The notes under the pieces are model-generated. The model saw only the letters and a program-made list of their open reading frames with translations, had not been told where the DNA came from and did no database searches. From positions 3,844,001 through 3,908,000 of the forward strand of contig NZ_CP022753.1 in the NCBI RefSeq assembly GCF_002263495.1: DNA of 64,000 bases. Direction: 5' to 3'. This DNA is from Nocardiopsis gilva YIM 90087 (GTDB lineage Bacteria > Actinomycetota > Actinomycetes > Streptosporangiales > Streptosporangiaceae). Positions 28,702-36,839 of this stretch are shown here, piece by piece; position 1 is the stretch's first letter, and every line of letters starts with the position of its first letter. Position numbers and translations under genes: made by a program.

Positions 28702-29323
28702 CGAGCAGCTGGTCCGCTCGGGCCTGAAGATGATCCTGGACTCGGCCGACGACATCGAGGTCGTCGGGGAGGGATCCGACGGCGCCGAGGCGGTTCGGCT
28801 GGCCCGCGGACTCCAGCCCGACGTCGTGCTGCTCGACATCCGCATGCCCGGCGTCGACGGCCTGACCGCCGCCACGGAACTGGCGGCCCTGCCCAACCCG
28901 CCCAAGGTCGTCCTCCTCACCACCTTCGATCTGGACGAGTACGTGCACCGGGCGCTTCGCGCCGGGGCCGTGGGCTTCCTTCTCAAGGACACCCCGCCGC
29001 GCGACCTCATCACGGCCGTGCGCACCATCGACGAGGGCAACGCCATGCTCGCCCCCAGCGTCACCAAGCGCATGCTGGAGCGCTTCGCCGCACCGGCCTC
29101 CGACGAGGCCCCGGTCGCCGCCAAGCGGCTGGAGGTGCTCAGCGACCGCGAGCGGGACGTCCTCATCGCGATCGCCCGCGGCATGTCCAACGCCGAGGTC
29201 GGCCGCGAACTGGGCATGCGCGAAGCCACCGTCAAGGCCCACGTCAGCCGCATCCTGTCCAAACTCGCCATGACCAACCGCGTGCAGGCGGCCATCCTCG
29301 CCCACGACGCGGGCTGGGTGTAG
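28676..29323 (+). CDS. NarL/LuxR-type response regulator
   Basis: This 215-aa protein has a receiver domain with acidic pocket DDE (8-10), phospho-acceptor Asp54 (LLDIRMPG) and the conserved Lys in LLKDTPP. A C-terminal GerE helix-turn-helix follows (LSDRERDVLIAIARGMSNAEVGRELGMREATVKAHVSRIL). GTG 28676 is preceded by GGGGGA and lies inside the 3' end of the kinase gene. It is the cognate partner of that kinase and likely activates the divergent ABC operon. Confidence 0.95.
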   Translation: MIRTILIDDEQLVRSGLKMILDSADDIEVVGEGSDGAEAVRLARGLQPDVVLLDIRMPGVDGLTAATELAALPNPPKVVLLTTFDLDEYVHRALRAGAVGFLLKDTPPRDLITAVRTIDEGNAMLAPSVTKRMLERFAAPASDEAPVAAKRLEVLSDRERDVLIAIARGMSNAEVGRELGMREATVKAHVSRILSKLAMTNRVQAAILAHDAGWV

Positions 29324-29346
29324 CGCGCCGACGGTCGGCGCGGTGC

Positions 29347-29883
29347 TCACGGTGTCGGGCGCTCCGTCGCGTGCAGGTACAGCAGCGCACTCACGGAAGT
29401 GCCACCGATGACCTTGCCCTCGCCGACCAGCTTCGGCACGTCGGCGAGCGGCACCCACTCGATGCGTTCGGACTCCCAATCGTCCGCGGGATCGCCGATG
29501 TGCTCGGCTGACTCGGCGACGAAGATGTGGTGCTCGCTGTCGCTGACTCCCGGCGTGGGGTGGACGTGGATCAGGGGGCGCAGCGGTCCTGGCCGCCACC
29601 CGGTTTCTTCCTCCACCTCGCGTGCTGCCGCCGCGATCGGGGCCTCGCCGTCGTGGACGCCGCCCATGGGAATCTCGTAGCCCCACGTGTCGGTGATGAA
29701 GCGGTGCCGCCACTCCAGCAGCACCTCGTCGCGGTCGTTCATGATCACCGCGCCCGCCCCTGGCCCGGTACGGATGATCCGGTGCTCCAGGTGCCGCCCG
29801 CCGGAGACCTCCACGTCCGCGGCCCGGATGTCCAACCACGGATCGGTGTAGAGCGGCTTCTCAGAGCGGACGACCCAGCGCAT
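29347..29883 (-). CDS. NUDIX hydrolase
   Basis: This 178-aa enzyme has a complete NUDIX box (GGVHDGEAPIAAAAREVEEE, Gly-x5-Glu-x7-Arg-Glu-x2-Glu-Glu). The family hydrolyses nucleoside-diphosphate derivatives. The GYEIPMGG before the box and the SERIEWVPLADVP after it fit ADP-sugar pyrophosphatase-like members. GGGGAG lies 6-7 nt upstream of ATG 29883. It stands alone, converging on the response-regulator gene. Confidence 0.9.
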   Translation of the reverse strand: MRWVVRSEKPLYTDPWLDIRAADVEVSGGRHLEHRIIRTGPGAGAVIMNDRDEVLLEWRHRFITDTWGYEIPMGGVHDGEAPIAAAAREVEEETGWRPGPLRPLIHVHPTPGVSDSEHHIFVAESAEHIGDPADDWESERIEWVPLADVPKLVGEGKVIGGTSVSALLYLHATERPTP

Positions 29884-30062
29884 GCGTACTCCCCGTGTCT
29901 GTCGGCGGTGTCGGCCCAAGGCAATCACAACGCGGGTGCCGCGCTCCCGGCACGGTCAGCGGCCGACAGACGAAATGGGGAGGTCGTTGCGCCGCGCACG
30001 CCGCCCGCATCCTCCCAGCGTGTCGCCACTCTAAGCGATCATCTTGTGATACATGGTGACGC

Positions 30063-30257
30063 ATGACTGATATTCCTGGACCAGACGCGTACAACGAGAT
30101 CAATCACCACATGGGCGGGGACCGCACTGGAGACTTTCTGGAGGGTGTCGGCACGGTCCTAGGGGTGGTGGCAAAGAACGAAGGTGGCGCCGTGAGCCCG
30201 GAGACGGCCGAGCAGGCCGCACTGGCACTCCAACTACTCAACGGCCTTGTCGGCTAG
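30063..30257 (+). CDS. Small hypothetical protein (64 aa)
   Basis: The product begins MTDIPGPDAYNEINHHMGGD and ends AALALQLLNGLVG. It is soluble, with an amphipathic C-terminal helix. No family is recognised. Base composition is lower in GC than the neighbours near the start. A good hairpin follows at 30278-30323, which supports a real transcription unit. The Shine-Dalgarno is weak, so leaderless translation is possible. Confidence 0.5.
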   Translation: MTDIPGPDAYNEINHHMGGDRTGDFLEGVGTVLGVVAKNEGGAVSPETAEQAALALQLLNGLVG

Positions 30258-30277
30258 CGCTACCGCCCGCGTACACA

Positions 30278-30323
30278 TAAGGACGGCCGCACACGCAAGG
30301 CGAACGCGTGCGGCCGACCTTGT
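30278..30323. terminator. Bidirectional terminator
   Basis: A stem GGCCGCAC / GTGCGGCC is flanked by an outer AAGG / CCTT extension. It lies between the 64-aa gene and the converging glycosidase gene. Confidence 0.65.
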
Positions 30324-30332
30324 GGGCACCGC

Positions 30333-32378
30333 CTAGCTGCTCGGGCAAAGGCGCTGGTCCTGACCGCCGTTCACGCTCGCCTCGACGCAGCCTCCGGGGA
30401 GACCGGAGTCGGGGTCGGTCGCGTCGCCGAAGTTGGCGGTGACGGTGAGAGCACCGTCGCCGAACTCGCTGCGCTGGACCAGGTTGTCGTCGGACAGGTA
30501 CTCGAACCCGGTCATCGGCTCGGTGGCCGCCGCCTCGTGCAGTGGCTGGAAGAACTTCTGCAGCTGGGCGATCTCCTCGCCGTGCTCATCGACCGCATCC
30601 TCGTTGAGGACGAGGTTGATCGGCGTGTTGTAGAGCATCGCGAGCAGGACGCGGTCCCGCTTCTGCTCCGGCAGCTTGTAGAGCGGCATCTCCCAGCGGT
30701 CGGTACTGATCAGTGAGTCGTGCAGGACCGTCTGGTACAGCGGCACCCGGTAGGCAGGGTCGAACATGGCCTTGGCAAGAGCGTCGGACAGAGTGGCGGG
30801 CTGGAAGAAGAATTTCGGGCCGGTCACCGGGGCCCAGCCGCCCCACTGCTCCTTGTCCCGTTCGAGCGCCCAGAGGCCGTCGGCGACGGGGGTCGAGGAG
30901 CCGTGGCTGAACGCGATGACCTCGTTGGCCCAGCCGACGGCCGACTCCGAGCCGAGCACGAGCCCGTCGTCTTCGGAGACGCGGCGCATGCGCTCGATGC
31001 GGTTGTCCCGGTCCTGGGCCTGGGTCATCGGGTGGTCGGGGCTGTAGTCGTCGAAGAGCTCACCCGCCGCGTCGACGTCCAGGAAGTAGCTCGTGGCGCC
31101 GTTGGCGGTCATCTCCTTCACACGGTCGGCGATGTAGGCCTGGGTGTCCTTGTTGTCCGCGATGGCCTGGGAGCTGAGGTAGCAGCCGCGGTCACCGAAC
31201 CCCGACTTGGGCTCGCCGTCGGCCTCGATCACGCAGTCCTTCGGATAGACGCCCTCGGGCCACACCGAGGTGGGCGAGTCGGACTCATCGGGGTCCTGCG
31301 CATTGGCCCAGGAGTCGTAGGGGCCGACGAGGTATCCGGCGTCGTTGGCGGCGCGCACGGTGTCGGCGGTCATGGGCGTGTCGTCGGAGTCGCCGAGCCA
31401 CATGCGGTCGATGCCCAGCTCGCGCAGCTTCTGAACGGTGGCGCTACGGCGGTCGCCGCCCCAGGTGTAGGCGTGGAAGGCGCCGACGAGCTTGCCCACC
31501 TCGGGGTTGTCCTGGATCTTCTTCTTCAGTGACCCGAGCTGCCCGCGCTCCTTGAGCAGGGAGCGGTAATCGGCCGCCGCGGCGGTGGGCTCGGGTCCGG
31601 TGAGGGCGAAGGTGACGGTGTAGTCGAGCGTCCCGGACCGCTCGGAGAAGGTGTGCTCGGCCTGGTTGGACAGCCGCCCGTTCTCGGAGACGAAGCGCAG
31701 CAGGGTCCCGATGCCGTCGTCGTCAACGGCGTAGCTCGCGCCGAGGTCGCCCAGGGCGGTGCCCCAGAACGGCAGGGTCAGCCCGGAGGACATGTCGATG
31801 TCCGTTCCTGCGAGACCGGCGTCCTCGGAGTTCCAGAAGCCGTCGTCGAGCGGGACCGACAGGCCTTCCCCGCGCGGGAACCGCACGGCGGAGGCGGCCG
31901 GGTCGGTGCCGGTGACGGGCCAGGTGACGGTGGAGTCGGAAGCGTCGTCTCCAGTGGCGGTGGAACGCAGCTCGACGGAGAGGCGGCCCTGATCGACCGT
32001 GGCGGTCGCTTCGAGCCCGCTGTCGGGGTAGGACCAGCTGGCGCCCTCGGTGCCGATGGTGACCTCGTCGGGGTCGCCCAGGTCCTGCTCGGCGGCGTCG
32101 GACAGGGCAACATCGTCCCCGCCGTCGTCGGGCCGGGCGGTGACCGCGAGCGAGGCCGGGTCGACCACGGCATCGCCGCCGTCGATGGGGACGATGACCG
32201 CGCCGTCCTCGACCCGGACCGGTGACGGTGGGGGTTGTGCGGCGGCGACGGCCACCGGTACGGCCACGGCGACGCCGACACAGGCGGCGATCCCGGTCAC
32301 CCATCGCGCCGTGCGGGGCGACGGGCGTCGCGGGGTCGGGGTGGAGAACTCGGGGATATCGGTCGGTTCTTCTGCCAT
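30333..32378 (-). CDS. Membrane-anchored glycoside hydrolase, GH129/GH101-like
   Basis: This 681-aa protein has a short cytosolic N-terminus and one membrane anchor (about 27-47, WVTGIAACVGVAVAVPVAVAA). An N-terminal beta-sandwich-like region (50-260) follows. The catalytic barrel has GAFHAYTWGGDRR, GIDRMWLGDSDD, VGPYDSWANAQ, a candidate nucleophile in SYFLDVDAAGE and a candidate acid/base in LGSESAVGWAN. This pattern resembles GH129 and GH101 alpha-N-acetylgalactosaminidases, but substrate assignment is tentative. A C-terminal beta domain ends with two Cys that may pair (GGCVEAS, RLCPSS). It is a stand-alone gene. Confidence 0.65.
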   Translation of the reverse strand: MAEEPTDIPEFSTPTPRRPSPRTARWVTGIAACVGVAVAVPVAVAAAQPPPSPVRVEDGAVIVPIDGGDAVVDPASLAVTARPDDGGDDVALSDAAEQDLGDPDEVTIGTEGASWSYPDSGLEATATVDQGRLSVELRSTATGDDASDSTVTWPVTGTDPAASAVRFPRGEGLSVPLDDGFWNSEDAGLAGTDIDMSSGLTLPFWGTALGDLGASYAVDDDGIGTLLRFVSENGRLSNQAEHTFSERSGTLDYTVTFALTGPEPTAAAADYRSLLKERGQLGSLKKKIQDNPEVGKLVGAFHAYTWGGDRRSATVQKLRELGIDRMWLGDSDDTPMTADTVRAANDAGYLVGPYDSWANAQDPDESDSPTSVWPEGVYPKDCVIEADGEPKSGFGDRGCYLSSQAIADNKDTQAYIADRVKEMTANGATSYFLDVDAAGELFDDYSPDHPMTQAQDRDNRIERMRRVSEDDGLVLGSESAVGWANEVIAFSHGSSTPVADGLWALERDKEQWGGWAPVTGPKFFFQPATLSDALAKAMFDPAYRVPLYQTVLHDSLISTDRWEMPLYKLPEQKRDRVLLAMLYNTPINLVLNEDAVDEHGEEIAQLQKFFQPLHEAAATEPMTGFEYLSDDNLVQRSEFGDGALTVTANFGDATDPDSGLPGGCVEASVNGGQDQRLCPSS

Positions 32379-32480
32379 GCCGCCTGATGCTGCCGACCGG
32401 GCCTGAGAGTTGGATGAAAAGCGCCGATGGCCGCGCCACCCACCGCCGTCCGCCGACGCCGCCCCGCGGCAGCGGATGCC

Positions 32481-33179
32481 TCATGGGCGGTCGCCTGTGT
32501 CCATGGCGCGCCAGTACTGGCGCTTCTTCTCGTCGCGGACGACGATGCCCAGCTTGGCCAGCTCGTGGCGGAGCTCCGCGGCGTCGTCCCCGTCGTCCTT
32601 CTCCAGCGCCCGCTGGCGGGCCTTGAACAGGGCGTGGGCTCCCTGCGAAAGCTCGGGCATGTCCGGCACCCAGCGGCGGAACTCGTCGCGGTAGGGGTCC
32701 CCTTCAGCCAGCCAGGTATAGCCGTGGGCGCTGAAGGCCTGCTCCAGCACGGTGGCATCCAGGTCGTTCTTCTCCCTGGCCAGCTCACGCGTACCGCCGC
32801 CGAGCAGCACGAGATCCTTGCCGTCGAGGAAAACCGCGTTGACCGACGGTCGCTGGATCTCCTGGACGTTGTCGCCGCGCTTCAGCACGACGCCGTCGTC
32901 GGTGACGGTGACCGACAGGCTCCCGAGCCACCAGAGGAAGGCCAGGACCAGCCCGGCCGCCGCGCCGAGCACGAAAGCGCCGATGGTGGCGACCGGCTCA
33001 GGCAGGGACGCGACGAGCCGGAACGGCCCCTGGAACGGCGCCCACTCCAGGGAGGCGACCCACCCCGCCAGGGACTTGAGCAGCCATCCGAGCCCGGCGC
33101 CGATCAGTGGAAATCCGATCCACCACACCCGTTCACTGACGACGGTGGCGTTCTCTCTCTGGCTCATCGGTGATTCCAT
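32481..33179 (-). CDS. YqeB-like membrane protein
   Basis: This 232-aa protein has two transmembrane helices near the N-terminus (VWWIGFPLIGAGLGWLL, TIGAFVLGAAAGLVLAFLWW). A PH-like strand region follows (SLSVTVTDDGVVLKR, VNAVFLDGKDLVLLGGG), with a helical charged tail (LFKARQRALEKDDGDDAAELRHELAKLG). It fits the YqeB family of actinobacteria, of unknown function. GAAGAG precedes ATG 33179; ATG 33167 is the alternative. No partner is evident. Confidence 0.75.
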   Translation of the reverse strand: MESPMSQRENATVVSERVWWIGFPLIGAGLGWLLKSLAGWVASLEWAPFQGPFRLVASLPEPVATIGAFVLGAAAGLVLAFLWWLGSLSVTVTDDGVVLKRGDNVQEIQRPSVNAVFLDGKDLVLLGGGTRELAREKNDLDATVLEQAFSAHGYTWLAEGDPYRDEFRRWVPDMPELSQGAHALFKARQRALEKDDGDDAAELRHELAKLGIVVRDEKKRQYWRAMDTGDRP

Positions 33180-33418
33180 GGTGCAGGCTCTTCGTTCCCT
33201 CATCGACGTAGGCCGCCGGGTTTCGCTTCGTCCGACGGCAGTGGGCACGACCCGACGCTACGGGGTGTCACGACCTTGCGCATCATCCGTTGGGATGGGC
33301 CGCCGCGACCGAAGTCGATCACGCGGCAGCCGTGGTTGTCCGAGGGTCAGGCCCGTCCCCGTCGGCGCTCCCCGCGGCCCCGGCCGCGGTCGTGCCGCGC
33401 GGCGAAGGACGGCCCAGA

Positions 33419-34102
33419 TCACTCGACGTCGTTGAGCAGCCCGGCGTCGTGGGCGAGGAGGGCGATCTGGACGCGGTTGTTGAGGTCGAGCTTGGTGAGG
33501 ATGCGCGACACGTGCGCTTTGACCGTCGGGACGCTCATGTAGAGGGCCGCGCCGATCTCGGCGTTCGACCGGCCGTCGCCGATGGCGACGGCGACCTCGC
33601 GTTCGCGCTCGTTGAGCAGCGCGAGGCGTTCCTTGGCCCGCAGTCGGCGCAGGTCGTGGTCGGATCCGGTGACCTGGTCGATGAGGCGACGGGTCACGGC
33701 CGGGGATAGCACCGGCTCGCCGCGCGCGACGCGCTGCACGGAGGCCACGATCTCGGCGGGCGGGGTGTCCTTGAGGACGAACCCCGCGGCCCCGGCGCGC
33801 AGGGCGCGCAGGACGTGGGCGTCGGCGTCGAACGTGGTGAGGATGATGACCTCGGGTGCGCGGGTGCGGGCGCGCAGGGTCTCGGTGGCGGTCAGCCCGT
33901 CCATCGCGGGCATCCGGATGTCCATGAGGACGACGTCCGGCGCGTGCCGGTCCACCAGCGGCAGGACCTCCGTGCCGTCACTCGCCTCGGCGACGACCTC
34001 GATGTCGGGGGCTCCGCCCAGCATCATCTTGAGGCCGGCACGAAGGAGCGGGTCGTCGTCGACGATGAGCACGCGAATGCCCTGGGGCTCGGGTGAGGTC
34101 AT
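33419..34102 (-). CDS. NarL/LuxR-type response regulator (second)
   Basis: This 227-aa protein has receiver motifs VDDDPLL (15-21), Asp61 (LMDIRMPA) and VLKDTPPAE. The GerE helix-turn-helix is LLNEREREVAVAIGDGRSNAEIGAALYMSVPTVKAHVSRIL. ATG 34102 forms a classical ATGA overlap with the TGA of the upstream kinase gene, as expected for a coupled kinase-regulator pair. Confidence 0.94.
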   Translation of the reverse strand: MTSPEPQGIRVLIVDDDPLLRAGLKMMLGGAPDIEVVAEASDGTEVLPLVDRHAPDVVLMDIRMPAMDGLTATETLRARTRAPEVIILTTFDADAHVLRALRAGAAGFVLKDTPPAEIVASVQRVARGEPVLSPAVTRRLIDQVTGSDHDLRRLRAKERLALLNEREREVAVAIGDGRSNAEIGAALYMSVPTVKAHVSRILTKLDLNNRVQIALLAHDAGLLNDVE

Positions 34103-35287
34103 GCGGGCCAGGGTAGCCAGGCGGAGACCCGGAAGTCTCCGGTTGGGGTGACTCCGTGGTGCAGGTGCCCGCCGACGATGGCGGCGCGTTCGGACAGGCC
34201 GGGCAGACCGTGGCCCACACGGGGGGCGCGTCCGGAACCGGCGTCGCTCGGTGGCGAACCGCCGGTTCCGGCCCCGGAGTCGAGCAGGGGGTTGCGGACG
34301 TCGACGGTGAGCCCCTCCCCCGGTTTGCCCGACAGGGCGACGCGCACCCCCGCCCGGCGCGTGCTTGCGGGCGTTGGTCAGTCCTTCCTGCACGATCCGG
34401 TAGGCGGTGCGGCCGATGGTGTCGGGGACGGTCCCGGTGACGTTCTCGTCGAGGTCCACCCGGGTCCCGGCCTGGATCGACTCGCCGACGAGTTCGCGCA
34501 CGTCGGCGATGGTGGGTTGGGGCAGCTCCCCCGTTGGTGCGCGCAGCACGCCGATGACCTCGCGCAGGTCCTGGAGGGCCTGGTGGGCGCTCTCGCGGAT
34601 CACCCCGGCCGTGCGGGCGATGTCCTCGGCTGGCGCGTCGGGGCGGTATTCCAGTGCGCCCGCGTGCACGCTCAGCAGGGAGAGCCGGTGCCCGAGCACG
34701 TCGTGCATCTCGCGTGCGATCTGCTCGCGGGCGAGCAGCTGGGCCTGCTCGGCGCGGAGGCGGGCCTCGGTCTCGGCGCGCTCGGCCCGGTCGCGCAGGG
34801 ACAGGACGAGCTGGCGTCGGTGGCGGATGAACAGGCCCCAGCCGATGATGCCGAGCATGAGGCTGACGCCGAGCAGTTCCGCGAGGTACCGCGGGGCGCC
34901 GGGTTCGGGGCTGAGGATGGCGCCGACGAGCGATACGAGCAGGGCCAGACCGGTGACGTAGCCCGTGGTCCGCCAGGGGCGGTGCACCGCGACGGTGAAC
35001 AGCGCCACCAGGGTGGCCCCGGCGACCAGGTCGGAGTAGGTCATCACGGCCACGAGAACCACGGCCAGTCCGACCGGCCACCGGCGCCGCAGCCAGAGTG
35101 CGGAGCAGCCCAGGACCGCCGTCGCGTAGTCGGCGATCAGCAGCCCCTGGGGGATATGGACACCGGTCTCGACGCGGTCCATCACCATCAGGAGCCCGAA
35201 CAGTACCGCGCAGATGAACAGGGCGGAGTCGACGATCCAGTCACGCAGACTCCGCCGATGCGCGGGTCGGTCCTCAGAGCCCCTCAT
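34099..35287 (-). pseudogene. Sensor histidine kinase (HisKA_3), split by a frameshift
   Basis: The N-terminal 310 residues (five membrane helices, phospho-acceptor His195 in REMHDVLGHRLS, N-box VQEGLTNARKHAPGG) read in one frame. The remaining HATPase G-boxes (VDVRNPLLDSG, GHGLPGLSERAAIVGG) read in the next frame and end at the TGA overlapping the regulator ATG. Removing one G from the G5 tract at 34347-34351 restores a normal kinase. As given, the upstream frame stays open through the whole regulator gene and would yield a 622-aa kinase-regulator fusion lacking the G-boxes. A sequencing indel, pseudogenisation or slippage could explain this. Confidence 0.75.
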
Positions 35288-35458
35288 GGTGAACGACGCT
35301 ACCCCCAGCTATCGGGCCGCTTCGCGCGCCCACCGCGCGATAGACCGAAGTCAGGGCGGATCCCGACGTTCGGCTGTCGTCGGTGGAGCGGTGGCCGACT
35401 TCGGCCAGACCAGGGGCCGACGTTCTGCTCCCGTTGCCGTGATCAGCACTCAGAGGGA

Positions 35459-35526
35459 GAGCCGGGGGTCTGCTGGGCGGCCTTGTCGGCGATCCTCCTT
35501 TCCGGTGTTCGGTGGTGAAAAGCGGC
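35459..35526 (+). repeat. 68-bp inverted repeat, left arm
   Basis: It is identical to the reverse complement of 36127-36194 over all 68 bp, and similarity continues more weakly inward for about 40 bp (GGTGGGGTTGGGGGCGCCGGT). No terminal transposase or target duplication is seen. Confidence 0.9.
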
Positions 35527-35749
35527 ACCAGTGGCGGGTGGGGTTGGGGGCGCCGGTCTCCCCGGGTGCGGCGCGGCTCGGTTCGCGGCGGTGGCCCGCT
35601 GGTCATGCATACTCCCGGTGGGGCAGGTCGGGGAAAGCGGCAGCGACGGCCGGTGGGGGTTGGGGCCCTGCTGTTGGCTCCCGGGTGGGGCGGGGCCCAG
35701 GCCCGGGGCGGGAAAGCGCTCTCTGCGTGCCCGTTATGTCCGCCACCCC

Positions 35750-35811
35750 GTTGATCTCGGGAAAGTGCGCCAAAAAACCGCCGGAATTTGGCGCACTTTC
35801 CCGAGATCAAC
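35750..35811. repeat. Perfect 25-bp stem hairpin (REP-like)
   Basis: Arms GTTGATCTCGGGAAAGTGCG... (35750-35774) and their exact reverse complement (35787-35811) flank a 12-nt loop. It is larger and more perfect than a usual terminator, and no gene ends next to it. It resembles a REP/MITE-type dispersed palindrome. Confidence 0.85.
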
Positions 35812-36054
35812 GGATCCACCGCCCACTGACCACGACAAACGAGACAAAGCGCCCACCCCTTCCTGCCTTGATTCCCCACTTCAGGCCGCTTCTGGCGATG
35901 ATCACGGGAATTCTCTCGATTTCCGGCCGATTTTCGAAATAATTTCCATGATCATCGCGGGGAACTTGTGGCATACCGGGCGCCCAGTGGCCCGCAATCC
36001 GGCTTTCGGGCCGCCCGCATGGCTCGCCGGGAACCGGTCAGGGGCGCCCGACCC

Positions 36055-36354
36055 TCACTCCCCGGCGCCGCCCCTCACCGCTCGACCCGAGAGGTGACCG
36101 GCGCCCCAACCCCCACCGCCGTCGGCGCCGCTTTTCACCACCGAACACCGGAAAGGAGGATCGCCGACAAGGCCGCCCAGCAGACCCCCGGCTCGCCGAT
36201 CATCTTCCGAAGGTGTCCCAAGACCGGGATTCCCACGCGGAGAACTCCCTTTCCGCTCGCCCGGGTCCACGGCCCCCGACGCCGCCATCGTGGCCCCGAG
36301 CACCGCCGTCGCTGCCAGCGCGGTGAGCACCCCTCTGCGCGCCAGCTTGGCCAT
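36055..36354 (-). CDS. Possible small secreted protein (low confidence)
   Basis: The 99-aa reading frame opens with a convincing signal peptide (MAKLARRGVLTALAATAVLG, cleavage near MAASG-AVD). The following 60 residues are Gly/Pro/Arg-rich, and its C-terminal part (GGLLGGLVGDPPFRCSV) is encoded by the right arm of the 68-bp repeat. GGGGA lies just upstream. It may be a real gene whose 3' end was replaced by the repeat, or a chance frame. Confidence 0.3.
   Translation of the reverse strand: MAKLARRGVLTALAATAVLGATMAASGAVDPGERKGSSPRGNPGLGTPSEDDRRAGGLLGGLVGDPPFRCSVVKSGADGGGGWGAGHLSGRAVRGGAGE
36127..36194 (-). repeat. 68-bp inverted repeat, right arm
   Basis: Exact reverse complement of 35459-35526. 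On the minus strand it would encode ...GVCWAALSAILLSGVRW in one frame. The left arm encodes the same words on the plus strand, a sign that short frames here are repeat artefacts. Confidence 0.9.
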
Positions 36355-36839
36355 GATCCCCATTCCCAGGTGTCCCATAGGTGCACGCGTCGACGCGTTC
36401 TCGTGTGTTCATGCGTGGGACGCCGAACTCCCGACAAAGGTTGCGAAATTCCCGAAAAATAGTACTTCGGTAAATTCCGAGAGTATGTCGAATAACGGAA
36501 TCCCTTGCGCGATGAGGAACGACGCAGACGCGTTCGGTTACGCCTGGACACAGTCGGAGGTGGAGGGCGCGGCGTCCACGGAAATGACTCCGAAGGGTGA
36601 GGATATTCCATCGTGGAAGTCGCAATCGGGCGTCCTTCGCGCACCGCTTCGGCGACACATTCCCGCAGTTCACATGGGGTATTTCCGCATATTTCCCTTA
36701 CCCGCAGGGCAGCTTTATGTTACCTACAGCCAGTCAGCTACTACTTGACCGCCGTCACGGGACGCTTAAAGGATGTGGGCGTGCGTAACCGACACCGTCG
36801 CTTGTCCCGCGCCCTCGTCCATCGACCGATCCTCCCGCG

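Larger units (their letters stand above)
35288..36839. other. 1.55-kb gene-poor, repeat-rich region
   Basis: No convincing conserved gene is seen. It contains both arms of a 68-bp inverted repeat (35459-35526 and 36127-36194), a degenerate direct copy of part of it near 35630-35665, and a perfect 25-bp stem hairpin (35750-35811). It also has an imperfect inverted repeat around CGATGATCA (about 35894-35960). An AT-richer tail (36420-36500 and 36690-36750) probably holds promoters. A weak candidate secreted-peptide gene lies at 36055-36354 on the minus strand. Confidence 0.7.

Noticed and set aside
33419-35287. A native hybrid kinase-regulator gene of 622 aa
   Set aside because: The linking 70 residues are Arg/Pro-rich out-of-frame text, and the ATGA junction plus conserved G-boxes in the next frame show two separate ancestral genes.
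34148-35518. 456-aa plus-strand frame ending in the 68-bp repeat
   Set aside because: Opposite the histidine kinase; its last residues come only from the repeat arm and recur in the other arm.
35459-36194. Inverted repeats as ends of an insertion sequence
   Set aside because: No transposase frame lies between them and no target duplication is visible.
35274-36673. Several 100-200-aa frames in the repeat region
   Set aside because: They share repeat-derived tails, lack homology and have poor starts. Only the signal-peptide frame at 36055-36354 was kept, at low confidence.
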